The position numbers and the translations under genes were made by a program. A stretch of DNA of 64,000 nt from Sphingomonas sp. IBVSS2 (lineage in GTDB: Bacteria; Pseudomonadota; Alphaproteobacteria; Sphingomonadales; Sphingomonadaceae), in contig NZ_NFUR01000006.1 of the NCBI RefSeq assembly GCF_002127225.1, positions 62,001-126,000 on the forward strand. The letters run 5' to 3'. Below, one piece after another: positions 18,249-27,326 of this stretch. The notes beneath the pieces were generated by a model that was given only the letters and a program-made list of their open reading frames with translations, had not been told where the DNA came from and made no database searches. Position 1 is the first letter of the stretch. Every line of letters starts with the position of its first letter.

Positions 18249-19646
18249 CTATTGCCGGATCGGCAGGCTGAACACGAAGCGGGCGCCCTGCCCCGGTGCG
18301 CTGTCCACCACCAGGTCGCCGCCCATTGCCCGGGCAAGCCGGCGGGCGATGTAGAGGCCTAGCCCCGATCCGCCGGGCTCGTTCGGATCGACGCGGCCGA
18401 ACTTCTCGAAGATCCTCTCCTGATCGGCCTGGGCGATGCCCTTGCCCTGATCGGCGACGATCACATGGCCACGCGCCTCGTCGCGCTCCAGCCGGATCCA
18501 CACCATCCCGCCCTGCGGCGAATAGCGCACCGCGTTGCCGATCAGGTTGACCAGCACCTGCAGCGCGCGGCGGAACTCGCCCTGCACCGGAATGCTCTCG
18601 TCCATCGCCGGCCGGTCGATCCGCACCTCGGCCTGGGCGGCGCGCACCGCGAGCAGCCCGGCGGCGCGCCGCGCGACATCGGCCAGGTCGATCTCCTCGT
18701 CCGCCGTGCCGAAATCGTCGCGCTCGATCGCCTGCAGGTCGACCAGGTCGTCGACCAGCCCGAGCAGATGCCGCCCGGCATTGGCGATATCGCTCGCATA
18801 TTCCGCATAATCGGGCTTGAGCGGCCCTTCGGTCTGCGCGCTGATCGAATCGGCATTGGCGATGATCTTGCCGAGCGGCCCGCGCAACGCCCGGTCGAGC
18901 CGCTGGCTGAACGAATCGGGGAAGCCGCCAAAGGGCACCGCGGCGGCCGGCACCGGCGCATCCACCTTGGGCGCGGCCGGCAGCGCCTGGTCGAGCATGT
19001 GCGCCGCCCCCACGAAGCCGGCGAAGCGGCCACCCGGATCGGTACGCGGCGTGGCGGCAAGCCGCACCATCCGGCCGGTACCGCGCAGTTCGGCCTTCTG
19101 CCCGTCGAACCGTCCCTGCGCCGCGACCGCGGAAAGGATCGGCAATTCGCCGGCCTCGTCCTGCTCGAGCCGGAAGAGCCGGGTCAGCGGCTGGCCGAGC
19201 ATCATCGAACTGTCGAACCCGTAGCGCGCGCCCGCCTCGATCGAGAGGAAGGTGATGCGCAGCGACGCGTCGGTTTCCCACAGCCAGTCGGCCGCCGAGC
19301 GGAAGAAGTCGCCGTCGCGCTCAGGCTCGCCCGCCGGGGCGCGCCAGCCCGGCCGCAGCCGCCAGCCGCTGACCTCGAGGCGCACGCCGCCCTGCTCGGG
19401 CTCGGCCCGCACCCACAATTCCAGATCGTCCTCACCGTCCGCCGCGATGACGTTGCGCGAGATGGCGATGCCCAGCCGCTGCGAGAGTCTTGCGAGCGTG
19501 GCGATCTGCGGCACGGCGAGCGGAGCGCCGATCGTGCCGCCGGCACGCATGTTGAGCTCGAACAGCCGCGCCTCGGCATCGATCAGCCGTCCTTCGGCGT
19601 CCAGCCTGGCGATCGACAGGGGCAGCGTGGGGTCGATGACGTTCAC
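18249..19646 (-). CDS. PAS-type histidine-kinase-like protein without phosphoacceptor His
   Basis: 465 residues, predicted soluble. The N-terminal half contains PAS-like sensor regions (WLWETDASLRITFLSIEAG). A HisKA-like helix hairpin follows, in which the expected H-E-L-R-T-P-L reads R-A-L-R-G-P-L, so the phosphorylatable His is Arg. The ATPase domain keeps the N-box (NLIGNAVRYSP), G1 (VIVADQGKGIAQ), F-box (IFEKFGRVD) and G2 (GGSGLGLYIARRLA). GTG 19646 overlaps the stop of the upstream DUF2336 gene by four bases (GTGA). It may be an allosteric ATP-binding regulator rather than a kinase; inference. Confidence 0.8.
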   Translation of the reverse strand: MNVIDPTLPLSIARLDAEGRLIDAEARLFELNMRAGGTIGAPLAVPQIATLARLSQRLGIAISRNVIAADGEDDLELWVRAEPEQGGVRLEVSGWRLRPGWRAPAGEPERDGDFFRSAADWLWETDASLRITFLSIEAGARYGFDSSMMLGQPLTRLFRLEQDEAGELPILSAVAAQGRFDGQKAELRGTGRMVRLAATPRTDPGGRFAGFVGAAHMLDQALPAAPKVDAPVPAAAVPFGGFPDSFSQRLDRALRGPLGKIIANADSISAQTEGPLKPDYAEYASDIANAGRHLLGLVDDLVDLQAIERDDFGTADEEIDLADVARRAAGLLAVRAAQAEVRIDRPAMDESIPVQGEFRRALQVLVNLIGNAVRYSPQGGMVWIRLERDEARGHVIVADQGKGIAQADQERIFEKFGRVDPNEPGGSGLGLYIARRLARAMGGDLVVDSAPGQGARFVFSLPIRQ

Positions 19647-20743
19647 TTCGCCCCGCCCCGCTGCAATGCGATCCGCGCCGCGCGATAATCGGGATCGAGC
19701 CGGAGCGGCGCCAGCGCATTGCGCGCCTCCGCCGGGGCGATCGCCGCGATGGTGTCGAGCGTGTCGGCGAATTTCTCCAGGTCGCGCCGCGGATCCGCCT
19801 CGCTCAGCGCATAGCCGATCTGGGCCACGCCCTCGCGGCCGATCTCGAGCGCGCGCAGCGCCAGCCACAGCCGCTCGGCGGCGGGATCGAGCACCAGATC
19901 GCGGGCAAGCGCATAGGGCACGCTCATCGCATGGGCGAGCAGCGCGATGAACAGCACGACCCGCCGGTCGCCCAGCGATTCGACGAGCATGCCCGAAAGC
20001 TCGCCCGGCTGGGCGTCGATCGCCGCGGCGAAGCGCATCGCGGCGGCCTCGAGCCGGTCGCCCTCGTCATAGGCGGCGAGGCTGCGCTGGGCCGCATCGC
20101 AAAGCGCCCGGTCGAGCGCCTCGTTGATGCCCTCCACGCCTTCGCGGAGCGCGGCGGCCGTCCACCACACCAGCTTGTGGTGCAGTTCGGCGGGAAGCTC
20201 GGTCTGGAATTGTCCCACTTCGGGACTCGTCCTGCGGCGACTTTCGGCGATCAGCACGGCCATGGCGCTGGCGGCGACCACCCGGTCGGGGTGCTGGACG
20301 AATCGGTTGATCAGGCTGGGCCGCTCGGGATCGTCCGGCGCGCTCATCGGCAGCGCCGTGCCCAGCATCTCCTGGCGCACCCTGGCGATCAGCTCGGCCA
20401 TCAGTTCGCCGTCGCGCAACAGGCCGGACGACCATAGCCGCGCGAGCACGGCGGTATCCGGCTCGATCAGCGCGCCGACCAGCTCCGCCTCGCCGCGCCC
20501 GGTGAGCAGGCGCACCGCATGCTCGCGAATCTCGCCTTCCACGGTCTCCACGAGCCCGCGGAGCAGCGCGGCCAGGCCTGCGCGGCTATGCTCGTCGAGC
20601 CGTGCCTCCTCGGGCAGGAAGAAATCTTCGACCGCGACCATCAGACCCCTATAGGCGCGCAGCTCCGCAGCCGCCGCACGTGCGAGCAGCTCCCGGGCGC
20701 CGACGGCCGAACCATCGCGCATGTCGACGGGATTATCCGACAT
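19643..20743 (-). CDS. DUF2336-family protein
   Basis: 366 residues, all-helical and Ala/Leu/Arg/Glu-rich, with no signal peptide or membrane segment. It has the length and helical-repeat character of DUF2336 proteins of alphaproteobacteria (LINRFVQHPDRVVAASAMAVLIAES, LPAELHHKLVWWTAAALRE). The family has no firmly established function that I can name; genomic association is with signalling proteins, as here. ATG 20743 is preferred over an in-frame TTG at 20752. The stop is coupled (4-base overlap) to the His-less kinase gene, so the two products probably interact. Confidence 0.7.
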   Translation of the reverse strand: MSDNPVDMRDGSAVGARELLARAAAAELRAYRGLMVAVEDFFLPEEARLDEHSRAGLAALLRGLVETVEGEIREHAVRLLTGRGEAELVGALIEPDTAVLARLWSSGLLRDGELMAELIARVRQEMLGTALPMSAPDDPERPSLINRFVQHPDRVVAASAMAVLIAESRRRTSPEVGQFQTELPAELHHKLVWWTAAALREGVEGINEALDRALCDAAQRSLAAYDEGDRLEAAAMRFAAAIDAQPGELSGMLVESLGDRRVVLFIALLAHAMSVPYALARDLVLDPAAERLWLALRALEIGREGVAQIGYALSEADPRRDLEKFADTLDTIAAIAPAEARNALAPLRLDPDYRAARIALQRGGAK

Positions 20744-20779
20744 CGACCTCAAGCTAGCGGAAATGTCCTTAAGACGAGA

Positions 20780-21955
20780 CTAAGCTTTTTCGCGTGCGCC
20801 CTCAACCGCCGCGGCGAGCGTGGCGAAGGAATATATCGCAACCGCAGCAAGGCCGATCGTGGCGAATCCCGCCAGCGCGAACGGCGTCAGGATCAGCAGA
20901 TGCGCCGAGGGGCTGGACCACCAGCGCTTCGGCCGGGAGGGCGCGCGCTCGACGAGCAGTTGCGCGGCCATGGCCATCAGGGCGAGCACCGGCGGCGTGG
21001 TGCTGGCCGTGGCGGCGAACTCGCCCCAGCCGATGAGCAGCGCGACCAGGGCAAACAAGGCGAAGATCGCCCATTCGAGCAGGCGCGCGCGCTTGTCCTC
21101 GCCGCGCAGCACCGCCATCGCCGCGCCGGTGGCCAGCGTCGCGGTGCCGACCAGCGCGGTGACGGTGCCCGCACCCGGCCAGCGCATCGCGGTGAGGACC
21201 AGCGCCAGCGCGGCGATCGCGCCGCCGGCGATGCTCAGCGACCAGCCGGGCACGTTGCGGCCCACCAGCTCGGGCAGCGCGATCCGCGCGGCGCGGGTGA
21301 ACACCCAGCGATCCGCCCAGTCGGTGCGTCGCTCGGTAAGCGCGGCGAGCACGCCGGTGTTGCGCGCCGCCAGCCCCTCGACGCTGCGCTCCACCGCATG
21401 GCCGCTCTTGAGCCAGCCCGTAGCGAGCGGCACATGTTCGGCGCCGGATTGCGCGGCGACGCGCAGCAGCGCCGACTGGAAGTCGTAATCCTCAGGCATC
21501 TGCGCGATCTGGGCGAGCTGCTCCACGGTGATCCGGGCGACGCCGGCCCAGCTGTCGCGCATGTCGAGGCGCTCGATCGCCGCGGGCGAGGCCGGGTCGT
21601 CGGTGACGAGCAGCGCCTCGCCCCCCACCGTCGCCATCTTGTCCATCACCGGATCGGTGGTGACCAGCCCGTCGGCCATCACCAGCACCTGCGCGCCGGG
21701 CGCGATCTTCTCGGCGGCTTCCTCGGCCGAGCGGACGATCTCGATCCGGGGGTGGCGCTTGGCGGCGCGATTGACCGCTGCGAGCAGCGCCGGCGTCATC
21801 TTGCCGACCGCGACGAGCACCTGCTCCGCCCCGGCGCCGAACAGCAGCCGCGCCTGATATTCGAGCAGCGTCATCCCGCCGAAGGGCAATGTCGCCATCA
21901 GCGTCCCCGGGCGGCCTTCGGCCTCCTCGACTGCGAATATGAGCCCCGCGAGCAT
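20780..21955 (-). CDS. Nucleotidyltransferase-like N-domain fused to membrane domain
   Basis: About 391 residues from ATG 21955 (GTG 21982 is possible). The N-terminal half looks like a MobA/NTP-transferase Rossmann fold: MLAGLIFAVEEAEGRPGTL, LPFGGMTLLEYQARLLFGAG, EQVLVAVGKM and GAQVLVMADGLV. The C-terminal half has five or six hydrophobic helices. The order recalls IPCT-DIPPS fusions (cytidylyltransferase plus CDP-alcohol phosphotransferase), and TDWADRWVFTRAARI aligns loosely with the linker of such enzymes, but the catalytic D-G-x2-A-R motif is absent. Function not assigned. It sits 36 bases upstream of the DUF2336 gene on the same strand. Confidence 0.55.
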   Translation of the reverse strand: MLAGLIFAVEEAEGRPGTLMATLPFGGMTLLEYQARLLFGAGAEQVLVAVGKMTPALLAAVNRAAKRHPRIEIVRSAEEAAEKIAPGAQVLVMADGLVTTDPVMDKMATVGGEALLVTDDPASPAAIERLDMRDSWAGVARITVEQLAQIAQMPEDYDFQSALLRVAAQSGAEHVPLATGWLKSGHAVERSVEGLAARNTGVLAALTERRTDWADRWVFTRAARIALPELVGRNVPGWSLSIAGGAIAALALVLTAMRWPGAGTVTALVGTATLATGAAMAVLRGEDKRARLLEWAIFALFALVALLIGWGEFAATASTTPPVLALMAMAAQLLVERAPSRPKRWWSSPSAHLLILTPFALAGFATIGLAAVAIYSFATLAAAVEGAREKA

Positions 21956-22002
21956 CCTGGGGTGGTTAAGGGGTTCACGCACGACAATCAAATCCCGCTG
22001 CT

Positions 22003-22021
22003 TCCCCTCCCTGGAAGGGAG
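22003..22021. repeat. Dispersed palindromic repeat, copy 2
   Basis: Identical over 19 bases to 8698-8716 (core CTCCCTGGAAGGGAG). It lies just downstream of the DUF1343 stop on the - strand, again at a gene 3' end. Confidence 0.6.
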
Positions 22022-22026
22022 CGAGG

Positions 22027-23223
22027 TCAGTACATCAGATGCGGCGCCCGCACCGCTTCCCAGGCCGCCTCGTCCGGCGCGGCACGCGCGTCGAGGTCGC
22101 CCGGCTCGGCCCCGGCATCGTCGACCCATTCGCGCAGGTCCGGGCCGCCGTTGATCACGTCGATCGCAAGCTTGTCGAAGACATATTCATAGGGGAAGTC
22201 GCGCCACAGCGGGTAATCGCCATAGAGCTTGCGGATCGCCTTGAAGCCCAGCGCCTGGAGGCGCCAGGGGCGGAACGCGGCATGGTCATAGGCCTGCCCC
22301 TCGGCATGGATGAACACGCCCGAGCAGAGCTGGCCGACATGCTTGTGGAAGGTCGGCTGGAACCAGAGATCGCGCAGCGTGCAGCCGGCGAGCCAGGCAG
22401 GGGCCAGCGCACGCATCTCGGCGATCACGGCCTTTGCGTCGATGTCCGGCGCGCCGAACAGCTCGAGCGGCCGCGTGGTGCCGCGCCCTTCGGAAAGCAG
22501 CGTCCCCTCCAGCATCACCGTGCCCGCATAGGCACGCGCCATGTTGACGTTGGCGGCATTGGGGCTCGGGTTGATCCACGGCCGTTCGGGCGGCCAGCCG
22601 AAGCCGGGCGCGGCATCGGGCTGCCAGCCTTCCATCGCGATCACCCGATAATCGACGTCCAGCCCGAACTGGGCGATGAACCAATGCCCCATCTCGCCCA
22701 GCGTCATGCCGTGGCGCATCGGCATCGGCCCGGCGCCGACGAAGCTCTCCCAGCCCGGCAGCAGCGTCGTGCCCTCCACCGGCCGGCCGGCGGGATTGGG
22801 CCGGTCGAGCACCCACACGCTCCTGCCGTGCGCCGCCGCCGCCTCGAGCACATAGAGCAGCGTCGTCACGAAGGTGTAGATGCGGCAGCCCACGTCCTGG
22901 AGGTCGACCAGCAGCACGTCGAACGTGCCCATCGACTGGCCGGTCGGCCGGCGGACCTCGCCATAGAGGCTGAACACCGGCATGCCATAGGTCGGATCGG
23001 TGAAGTCGGGCGACTCCATCATATTGTCCTGCAGGTCGCCGCGCACGCCGTGCTGCGGGCCGAACACTGCCGAGACGTCGAGCCCGGCGGCGACCAGCGC
23101 ATCCAGCGAATGGGTCAGGTCCGCCGTGACCGAGGCGGGGTGCGCCAGCAGCGCCACGCGCTTGCCCTGGAGGGGGCGACGAAGCTCAGGGTCGGCGAGC
23201 AGCCGGTCGATGCCGAATTTCAT
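22027..23223 (-). CDS. DUF1343/NamZ-family exo-beta-N-acetylmuramidase-like protein
   Basis: 398 residues. Family blocks: GKRVALLAHPASVT, VFGPQHGVRGDLQDNM, PVFSLYGEVRRPTGQSM, DVLLVDLQDVGCRIYTFVTTL, WVLDRPNPAGRPVEGTTL, RHGMTLGEMGHWF, WINPSPNAANVNMARAYAGT and TLLSEGRGTTRPLELFGAP. DUF1343 includes NamZ enzymes that release N-acetylmuramic acid from murein fragments; whether this copy does so is inference. There is no obvious signal peptide at ATG 23223, so it may be cytoplasmic. The DOMON-like gene is immediately upstream on the same strand. Confidence 0.88.
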   Translation of the reverse strand: MKFGIDRLLADPELRRPLQGKRVALLAHPASVTADLTHSLDALVAAGLDVSAVFGPQHGVRGDLQDNMMESPDFTDPTYGMPVFSLYGEVRRPTGQSMGTFDVLLVDLQDVGCRIYTFVTTLLYVLEAAAAHGRSVWVLDRPNPAGRPVEGTTLLPGWESFVGAGPMPMRHGMTLGEMGHWFIAQFGLDVDYRVIAMEGWQPDAAPGFGWPPERPWINPSPNAANVNMARAYAGTVMLEGTLLSEGRGTTRPLELFGAPDIDAKAVIAEMRALAPAWLAGCTLRDLWFQPTFHKHVGQLCSGVFIHAEGQAYDHAAFRPWRLQALGFKAIRKLYGDYPLWRDFPYEYVFDKLAIDVINGGPDLREWVDDAGAEPGDLDARAAPDEAAWEAVRAPHLMY

Positions 23224-23286
23224 GGCGCAGCAGGTGCCGGGAGTTCGGCGGCGAAGCAAGCCGGATCGTCGCACCCAACCGGCGGG

Positions 23287-23802
23287 CTATCCCGCCGGCA
23301 CCTCGATCACGAAGCTTCCTGGCGCGTGGAAATCGGGCGGCCCCGGGGCGTGCGCGGCGGACCAGTAGGATTTGGCGCCGTCCGCCTCCTCGGTCACCGC
23401 GGTGATGGCGACATGCCAGACGCCCTCCGGCAGCCCGCCCAGGTCGACCTGCACGCGGATGCCGTCTTCCAGCGGCTCGATCAGCGGCGCGGCGAGCGGC
23501 TGGTCGCGCATGCCCTCGCGATACCCGTCGAACCGATAGGCCGCCCATTGCGTGGAAGGCGCGAAATTATACTCGAAATAGCCCTCGCCGCCCGCCGGCT
23601 TCACGAACAGTTCGAAGCAGGTGTGCTTCCATAGCGCGTCGGTCCGCTCCGGCAGGGCGGGCGCCGGCAGCTTCGGCATCCGTCCCCTCACGCGATAGGC
23701 AAGGACGCTCGGGCCGCGCCGGATATCGGCGGTGACTTCGACGCCCTCCACCGCATGCGGCGGATATTCGGGATGCGGGACCAGCAGGACTTGGAGCGAC
23801 AT
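23287..23802 (-). CDS. DOMON-like domain protein
   Basis: 171 residues, beta-rich, no signal peptide. The pattern VTADIRRGPSVLAYRVRGRM, ALWKHTCFELFVKPAGGEGYFEYNFAPSTQWAAYRFDGYREGM and GVWHVAITAVTEEADGAKSYWSAAH fits the DOMON-like (carbohydrate/heme-binding sandwich) group. It is paired with the muramidase-like gene, 63 bases downstream on the - strand, which suggests a sugar-related role; inference. It starts at ATG 23802, 41 bases after the porin stop. Confidence 0.75.
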   Translation of the reverse strand: MSLQVLLVPHPEYPPHAVEGVEVTADIRRGPSVLAYRVRGRMPKLPAPALPERTDALWKHTCFELFVKPAGGEGYFEYNFAPSTQWAAYRFDGYREGMRDQPLAAPLIEPLEDGIRVQVDLGGLPEGVWHVAITAVTEEADGAKSYWSAAHAPGPPDFHAPGSFVIEVPAG

Positions 23803-23843
23803 GCCCCTGCCCTAGCCCGGTTCGTCCGTTCGGCGAAACCCGT

Positions 23844-25343
23844 TCAGAACCGGAAGCTGACCCAGCCGGACAGGAAATCGGAGCTGCGATACCCCGCCCT
23901 GGCGAGCGACGGGCCGGCCGCCAGATGCTCGTACCGGCCCGTGACGGACAGGCGCGGCGAGATCGTCCAGACCAGCTGTGCCCGGCTCACATCGGCGATC
24001 TTGCGATCCGCCACCTTCTGCGTGCCCGCAAAGGGCTGGCCATTGGCGCGGTACACCGCGTCGCGCGCATCGTCGCGCCAGGCCAGCTCATATTCCGCCG
24101 TCAGCCGCACGCCCTTCACGGGCGAGAAGGCCAGCGTCGGCGCCACCGTGATCAGGTTCGAGGGGGTCAGGAACAGCTGGTAGCTGTAATAGATGTTGTT
24201 GCCGAACGGCGCATAGGCGTTGCGCAGCTTGCCGTCGCCATAGCCGCCGCCGCCGCTGGCATAATCGGCATGGAAGCCGATGCGCGGCGCAGTGGCAGCC
24301 TTGCCGAGGCGATAGCTCTGGGCGAAGAATGCCTGCCAGGCATCGATGTCCTGGCCGATATAGCGGCCCCATTGATGGTTGACCGACCAGTCGATCGCGA
24401 CTCGCCCGACATCGCCCCACAGCCGTGCGCCGGCATAATAGCGCCGTGCAGGGCCCACTCGGCCGCCCCAGGCGCCCACATCGTTGCGCCGACGCCAGAG
24501 AAAGGGATCGAAATAGAGCTTCGAGCCGCCCAGCCAGCGCTTCGGCAGCGCGACGCCCAACGTCACGCCCGAGAAGCGGCGCGCGGGATCGTTGACGTCG
24601 TCGTCGGGCCCCAGGTCGCCGTAGGCGGTGGGCCGCAGATCGAACAGGTCGACTCGTAGCCAGCTGCTCCGCGCCCAGGCCCGGACGCCGTTCAGCGTAT
24701 AGCGGATCGTGTTGTTGTCGCGCTGCGAGACCAGCAGGTTGGGCCCGTCGGTGAATTCCTGCCGCCCATAGCGCGCGCCGATCGCCACCCCGCCCAGTTC
24801 GGCGGTCGCCTCGGCGAAATATTGCTGGAAGACAAGGTCGTTGCGCAGCGAAGCAGCCGGCACGCCCAGTTCCCGTCCCGAAATGCCGCCATGTGCGACT
24901 TCCCCGTACAGGCGCAGATGCGGCCCCAGATGGAGGTCAGCCCCGGCGACCAGCCGGTTGATGTCCTGCCGCTGATGCGGTGCCTCGCGCAGCCCCGGAT
25001 TGCTCGTCAGGTTGACGCGCAGCCGCGCTTCGCCGGACAGCGTCAGATAGATGTCGCCATCCTTGTCGAGCGGCAGGAACTTCAGCCGGTCGAGCGGATC
25101 GTCGCGCCGCGCCGGATCGCGCATCGCCTGCCAGTCCTCCGCCCAGCGCGACAGGCTGTAGCCGCCGGGGACCGCGCCGTCGCCCGCCGCCGCCGCGGGA
25201 TAGCTCCCGCCGCCCGCCTTGTCCTGCGGCGCCGGGGCCGGGGCCGGAACCTCCCGGACGACCTGCGCCGCCGCCGCGCCGCCGGTCAGCAGCATGGCAA
25301 GCGGCACGGTGCCGCCGGCAAGCGTGCGCAGCGCTATGGGCAC
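23844..25343 (-). CDS. Alginate-export-family outer-membrane porin
   Basis: 499 residues from GTG 25343, chosen because AGAGAGGA lies about 10 bases upstream and a signal peptide follows (IALRTLAGGTVPLAMLLTGG, cleavage near AAAAQ). A Pro/Ala/Gly linker precedes the barrel. The mature part shows alternating beta strands with aromatic girdles, SRWAEDWQAMRDPARRDDPLDRLKFLPL, YLTLSGEARLRVN, ARYGRQEFTDGPNLLVSQRDNNTIRY, RRYYAGARLWGD and a terminal aromatic Phe (GWVSFRF), the Omp85-recognised end. These are features of the AlgE-like family, though the substrate need not be alginate. It is divergent from tyrS. Confidence 0.88.
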   Translation of the reverse strand: MPIALRTLAGGTVPLAMLLTGGAAAAQVVREVPAPAPAPQDKAGGGSYPAAAAGDGAVPGGYSLSRWAEDWQAMRDPARRDDPLDRLKFLPLDKDGDIYLTLSGEARLRVNLTSNPGLREAPHQRQDINRLVAGADLHLGPHLRLYGEVAHGGISGRELGVPAASLRNDLVFQQYFAEATAELGGVAIGARYGRQEFTDGPNLLVSQRDNNTIRYTLNGVRAWARSSWLRVDLFDLRPTAYGDLGPDDDVNDPARRFSGVTLGVALPKRWLGGSKLYFDPFLWRRRNDVGAWGGRVGPARRYYAGARLWGDVGRVAIDWSVNHQWGRYIGQDIDAWQAFFAQSYRLGKAATAPRIGFHADYASGGGGYGDGKLRNAYAPFGNNIYYSYQLFLTPSNLITVAPTLAFSPVKGVRLTAEYELAWRDDARDAVYRANGQPFAGTQKVADRKIADVSRAQLVWTISPRLSVTGRYEHLAAGPSLARAGYRSSDFLSGWVSFRF

Positions 25344-25483
25344 GGGATCGAATCCTCTCTCGGATACTCGGCCGGTTTCGTGACGGACGATGTTGATGTC
25401 CGGCCATTGTACAGCCACTCGCCAAACCCCGCCGCCCGGCAGGCCATCCGAGGAAATTCACATCTTCACAGATACTTACTCAT

Positions 25484-25514
25484 GTCACTCTTTAAGTGAC
25501 ACGCTCAAAGCGTG
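25484..25514. promoter_or_regulatory. Two adjacent inverted repeats upstream of tyrS
   Basis: GTCACT (25484-25489) / AGTGAC (25495-25500), then CACGCT (25500-25505) / AGCGTG (25509-25514) with a three-base loop. They lie in the 287-base divergent region between the porin and tyrS. They could be operator sites for the porin or a leader structure for tyrS; there is no canonical T-box (which would be unexpected in this group). Confidence 0.4.
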
Positions 25515-25630
25515 CGAATCTGGTGACGCACTTTCTCGTTGCTGTGCGAAAATCCGCACATTCTCCGCACCTGCCGCATGTCCTACCCGGGGATGACGCG
25601 CCCGCGCGCCTCGGCTATGCGGCGCGCATC

Positions 25631-26857
25631 ATGACCGAATTCAAGTCCGATCTGCTCCGCCTGCTCTCCACGCGCGGTTACATCCACCAGGTTACCGACC
25701 CGGAGGCGCTCGACGAGCTCGCCACCAGGCAGATCGTGCCCGGTTATATCGGATTCGATCCCACCGCGCCTTCGCTGCACGTCGGCAGCCTGGTCCAGAT
25801 CATGCTGCTGCGCCGCCTCCAGCAGGCCGGCCACAAGCCGATCGTCCTCATGGGCGGCGGCACCGGCAAGATCGGCGACCCTTCGTTCAAGGACGAGGCG
25901 CGCAAGCTGATGACCGACGAGGTGATCCGCGCCAACGTCGCCTCGATCAAGACCGTGTTCGAGAAGTTCCTCACCTTCGGGGACGGCCCCACCGATGCGG
26001 TGATGGTCGACAATGCCGACTGGCTCGACAAGCTGGAATATATCGCCTTCCTGCGCGACATCGGCCGGCATTTCTCGATCAACCGGATGCTGAGCTTCGA
26101 TTCGGTGAAGCTGCGCCTCGACCGCGAACAGTCGCTCTCGTTCCTCGAGTTCAACTACATGATCCTCCAGGGCTATGATTTCCTGGAGCTGTCGCGCCGC
26201 GCCGCCTGCCGCCTGCAGATGGGCGGATCGGACCAGTGGGGCAACATCGTCAACGGCATCGAACTGGCGCGCCGGGTCGACGGCACCGAAGTCTATGGCG
26301 TCACCACGCCGCTGATCACCACGGCCGATGGCGGCAAGATGGGCAAGACCATGTCGGGCGCGGTGTGGCTGAACGAGGATCAGCTTCCGGCGTTCGACTA
26401 TTGGCAGTTCTGGCGCAACACCGACGATCGCGACGTCGGCCGCTTCCTCCGCCTGTTCACCGACCTGCCGCTGGACGAGATCGCCCGGCTGGAGGCGCTG
26501 GAGGGCGCCGGGATCAACGAGGCCAAGAAAATCCTGGCCAATGAGGCGACTGCCATGTGCCGCGGCCATGCCGCCGCCGAGGAAGCCGCCGAGACGGCCC
26601 GCAAGGTGTTCGAGGAAGGCTCTGCCGGCGGTTCGTTGCCCACTTATGGGGTGGCGGGCGGCAGCATCGCCGTGGTCGACGGGCTGATCGCGCTCGGCCT
26701 CTGCCCTTCCAAGGGCGAGGCGCGCCGCAAGATCGCCGAGGGAGCGATCCGCGTCGACGATCAGGTGGTCAGCGACCCCGCGCTCGAGATCGCCGTGGCC
26801 GCACCGGTCAAGCTCAGCTTCGGCCGGAAGAAGCACGGGATGCTGGTGCCCGCATGA
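25631..26857 (+). CDS. tyrS: Tyrosyl-tRNA synthetase
   Basis: Class I synthetase, 408 residues. Order: [23 protein letters not shown] (HIGH-like motif HVGS), [51 protein letters not shown] (tyrosine recognition Gln-Asp region), [14 protein letters not shown] (KMSKS-like, KMGKT) and a C-terminal S4 RNA-binding domain ([20 protein letters not shown]). ATG 25631 matches the family start. The frame is open to 25496 but the extra residues are not family-like. Confidence 0.96.
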   Translation: MTEFKSDLLRLLSTRGYIHQVTDPEALDELATRQIVPGYIGFDPTAPSLHVGSLVQIMLLRRLQQAGHKPIVLMGGGTGKIGDPSFKDEARKLMTDEVIRANVASIKTVFEKFLTFGDGPTDAVMVDNADWLDKLEYIAFLRDIGRHFSINRMLSFDSVKLRLDREQSLSFLEFNYMILQGYDFLELSRRAACRLQMGGSDQWGNIVNGIELARRVDGTEVYGVTTPLITTADGGKMGKTMSGAVWLNEDQLPAFDYWQFWRNTDDRDVGRFLRLFTDLPLDEIARLEALEGAGINEAKKILANEATAMCRGHAAAEEAAETARKVFEEGSAGGSLPTYGVAGGSIAVVDGLIALGLCPSKGEARRKIAEGAIRVDDQVVSDPALEIAVAAPVKLSFGRKKHGMLVPA

Positions 26858-26956
26858 CATTCCTCCGACAGGCCTGATAAGTCGCTGTTAAGCGTCTTCG
26901 TTGCAACGAGATTCACGCGGTAACGGTATCAACCGCAGACGTACCTCAAGCGTTTC

Positions 26957-27289
26957 ATGAGGCCGTGCGTGAATTTTGGATCGAACCTGGCTTATTCGGA
27001 GATCCGGCGGGAGGGACGTGAAGACGTCTATTACCGCGCGCGCGCCTTCGGCCCCGATGCGAAGCAGCTGAACTTCATCATCGTCAACATCTCGCCGCAC
27101 GGCCTGATGGCGCGATGCGACGATGCGTTCGAGACGGGCGCGCGCATCCGCGTGGTGCTGCCGCATGCCGGCACCGTGGTGGCCGATGTGCGTTGGGCGC
27201 TGGGCGGCCGGATCGGCTGCCAGTTCGAACGGGCGATCGATCTCGCCAGCTATTACGAGCTGATCTCGACGATGGTGAAGGCGAAATAG
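26957..27289 (+). CDS. Small PilZ-domain protein
   Basis: 110 residues, essentially one PilZ domain: RREGREDVYYRARAFG (RxxxR switch) and IIVNISPHGLMARCDD (NxSxxG), then RIRVVLPHAGTVVADVRW and IGCQFERAID. It binds c-di-GMP by family precedent. The start ATG 26957 has no strong ribosome-binding site. It is convergent with a small membrane-protein gene across a perfect hairpin. Confidence 0.85.
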   Translation: MRPCVNFGSNLAYSEIRREGREDVYYRARAFGPDAKQLNFIIVNISPHGLMARCDDAFETGARIRVVLPHAGTVVADVRWALGGRIGCQFERAIDLASYYELISTMVKAK

Positions 27290-27299
27290 GCGCCTTCCC

Positions 27300-27318
27300 C
27301 ATTCCGGCGACCGGAATG
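27300..27318. terminator. Perfect hairpin between convergent genes
   Basis: CATTCCGG (27300-27307), loop CGA, CCGGAATG (27311-27318). It sits 11 bases after the PilZ stop and 8 bases after the stop of the opposing small membrane protein. Likely a bidirectional terminator; it lacks a T-run. Confidence 0.55.
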
Positions 27319-27326
27319 CCGGGGCC

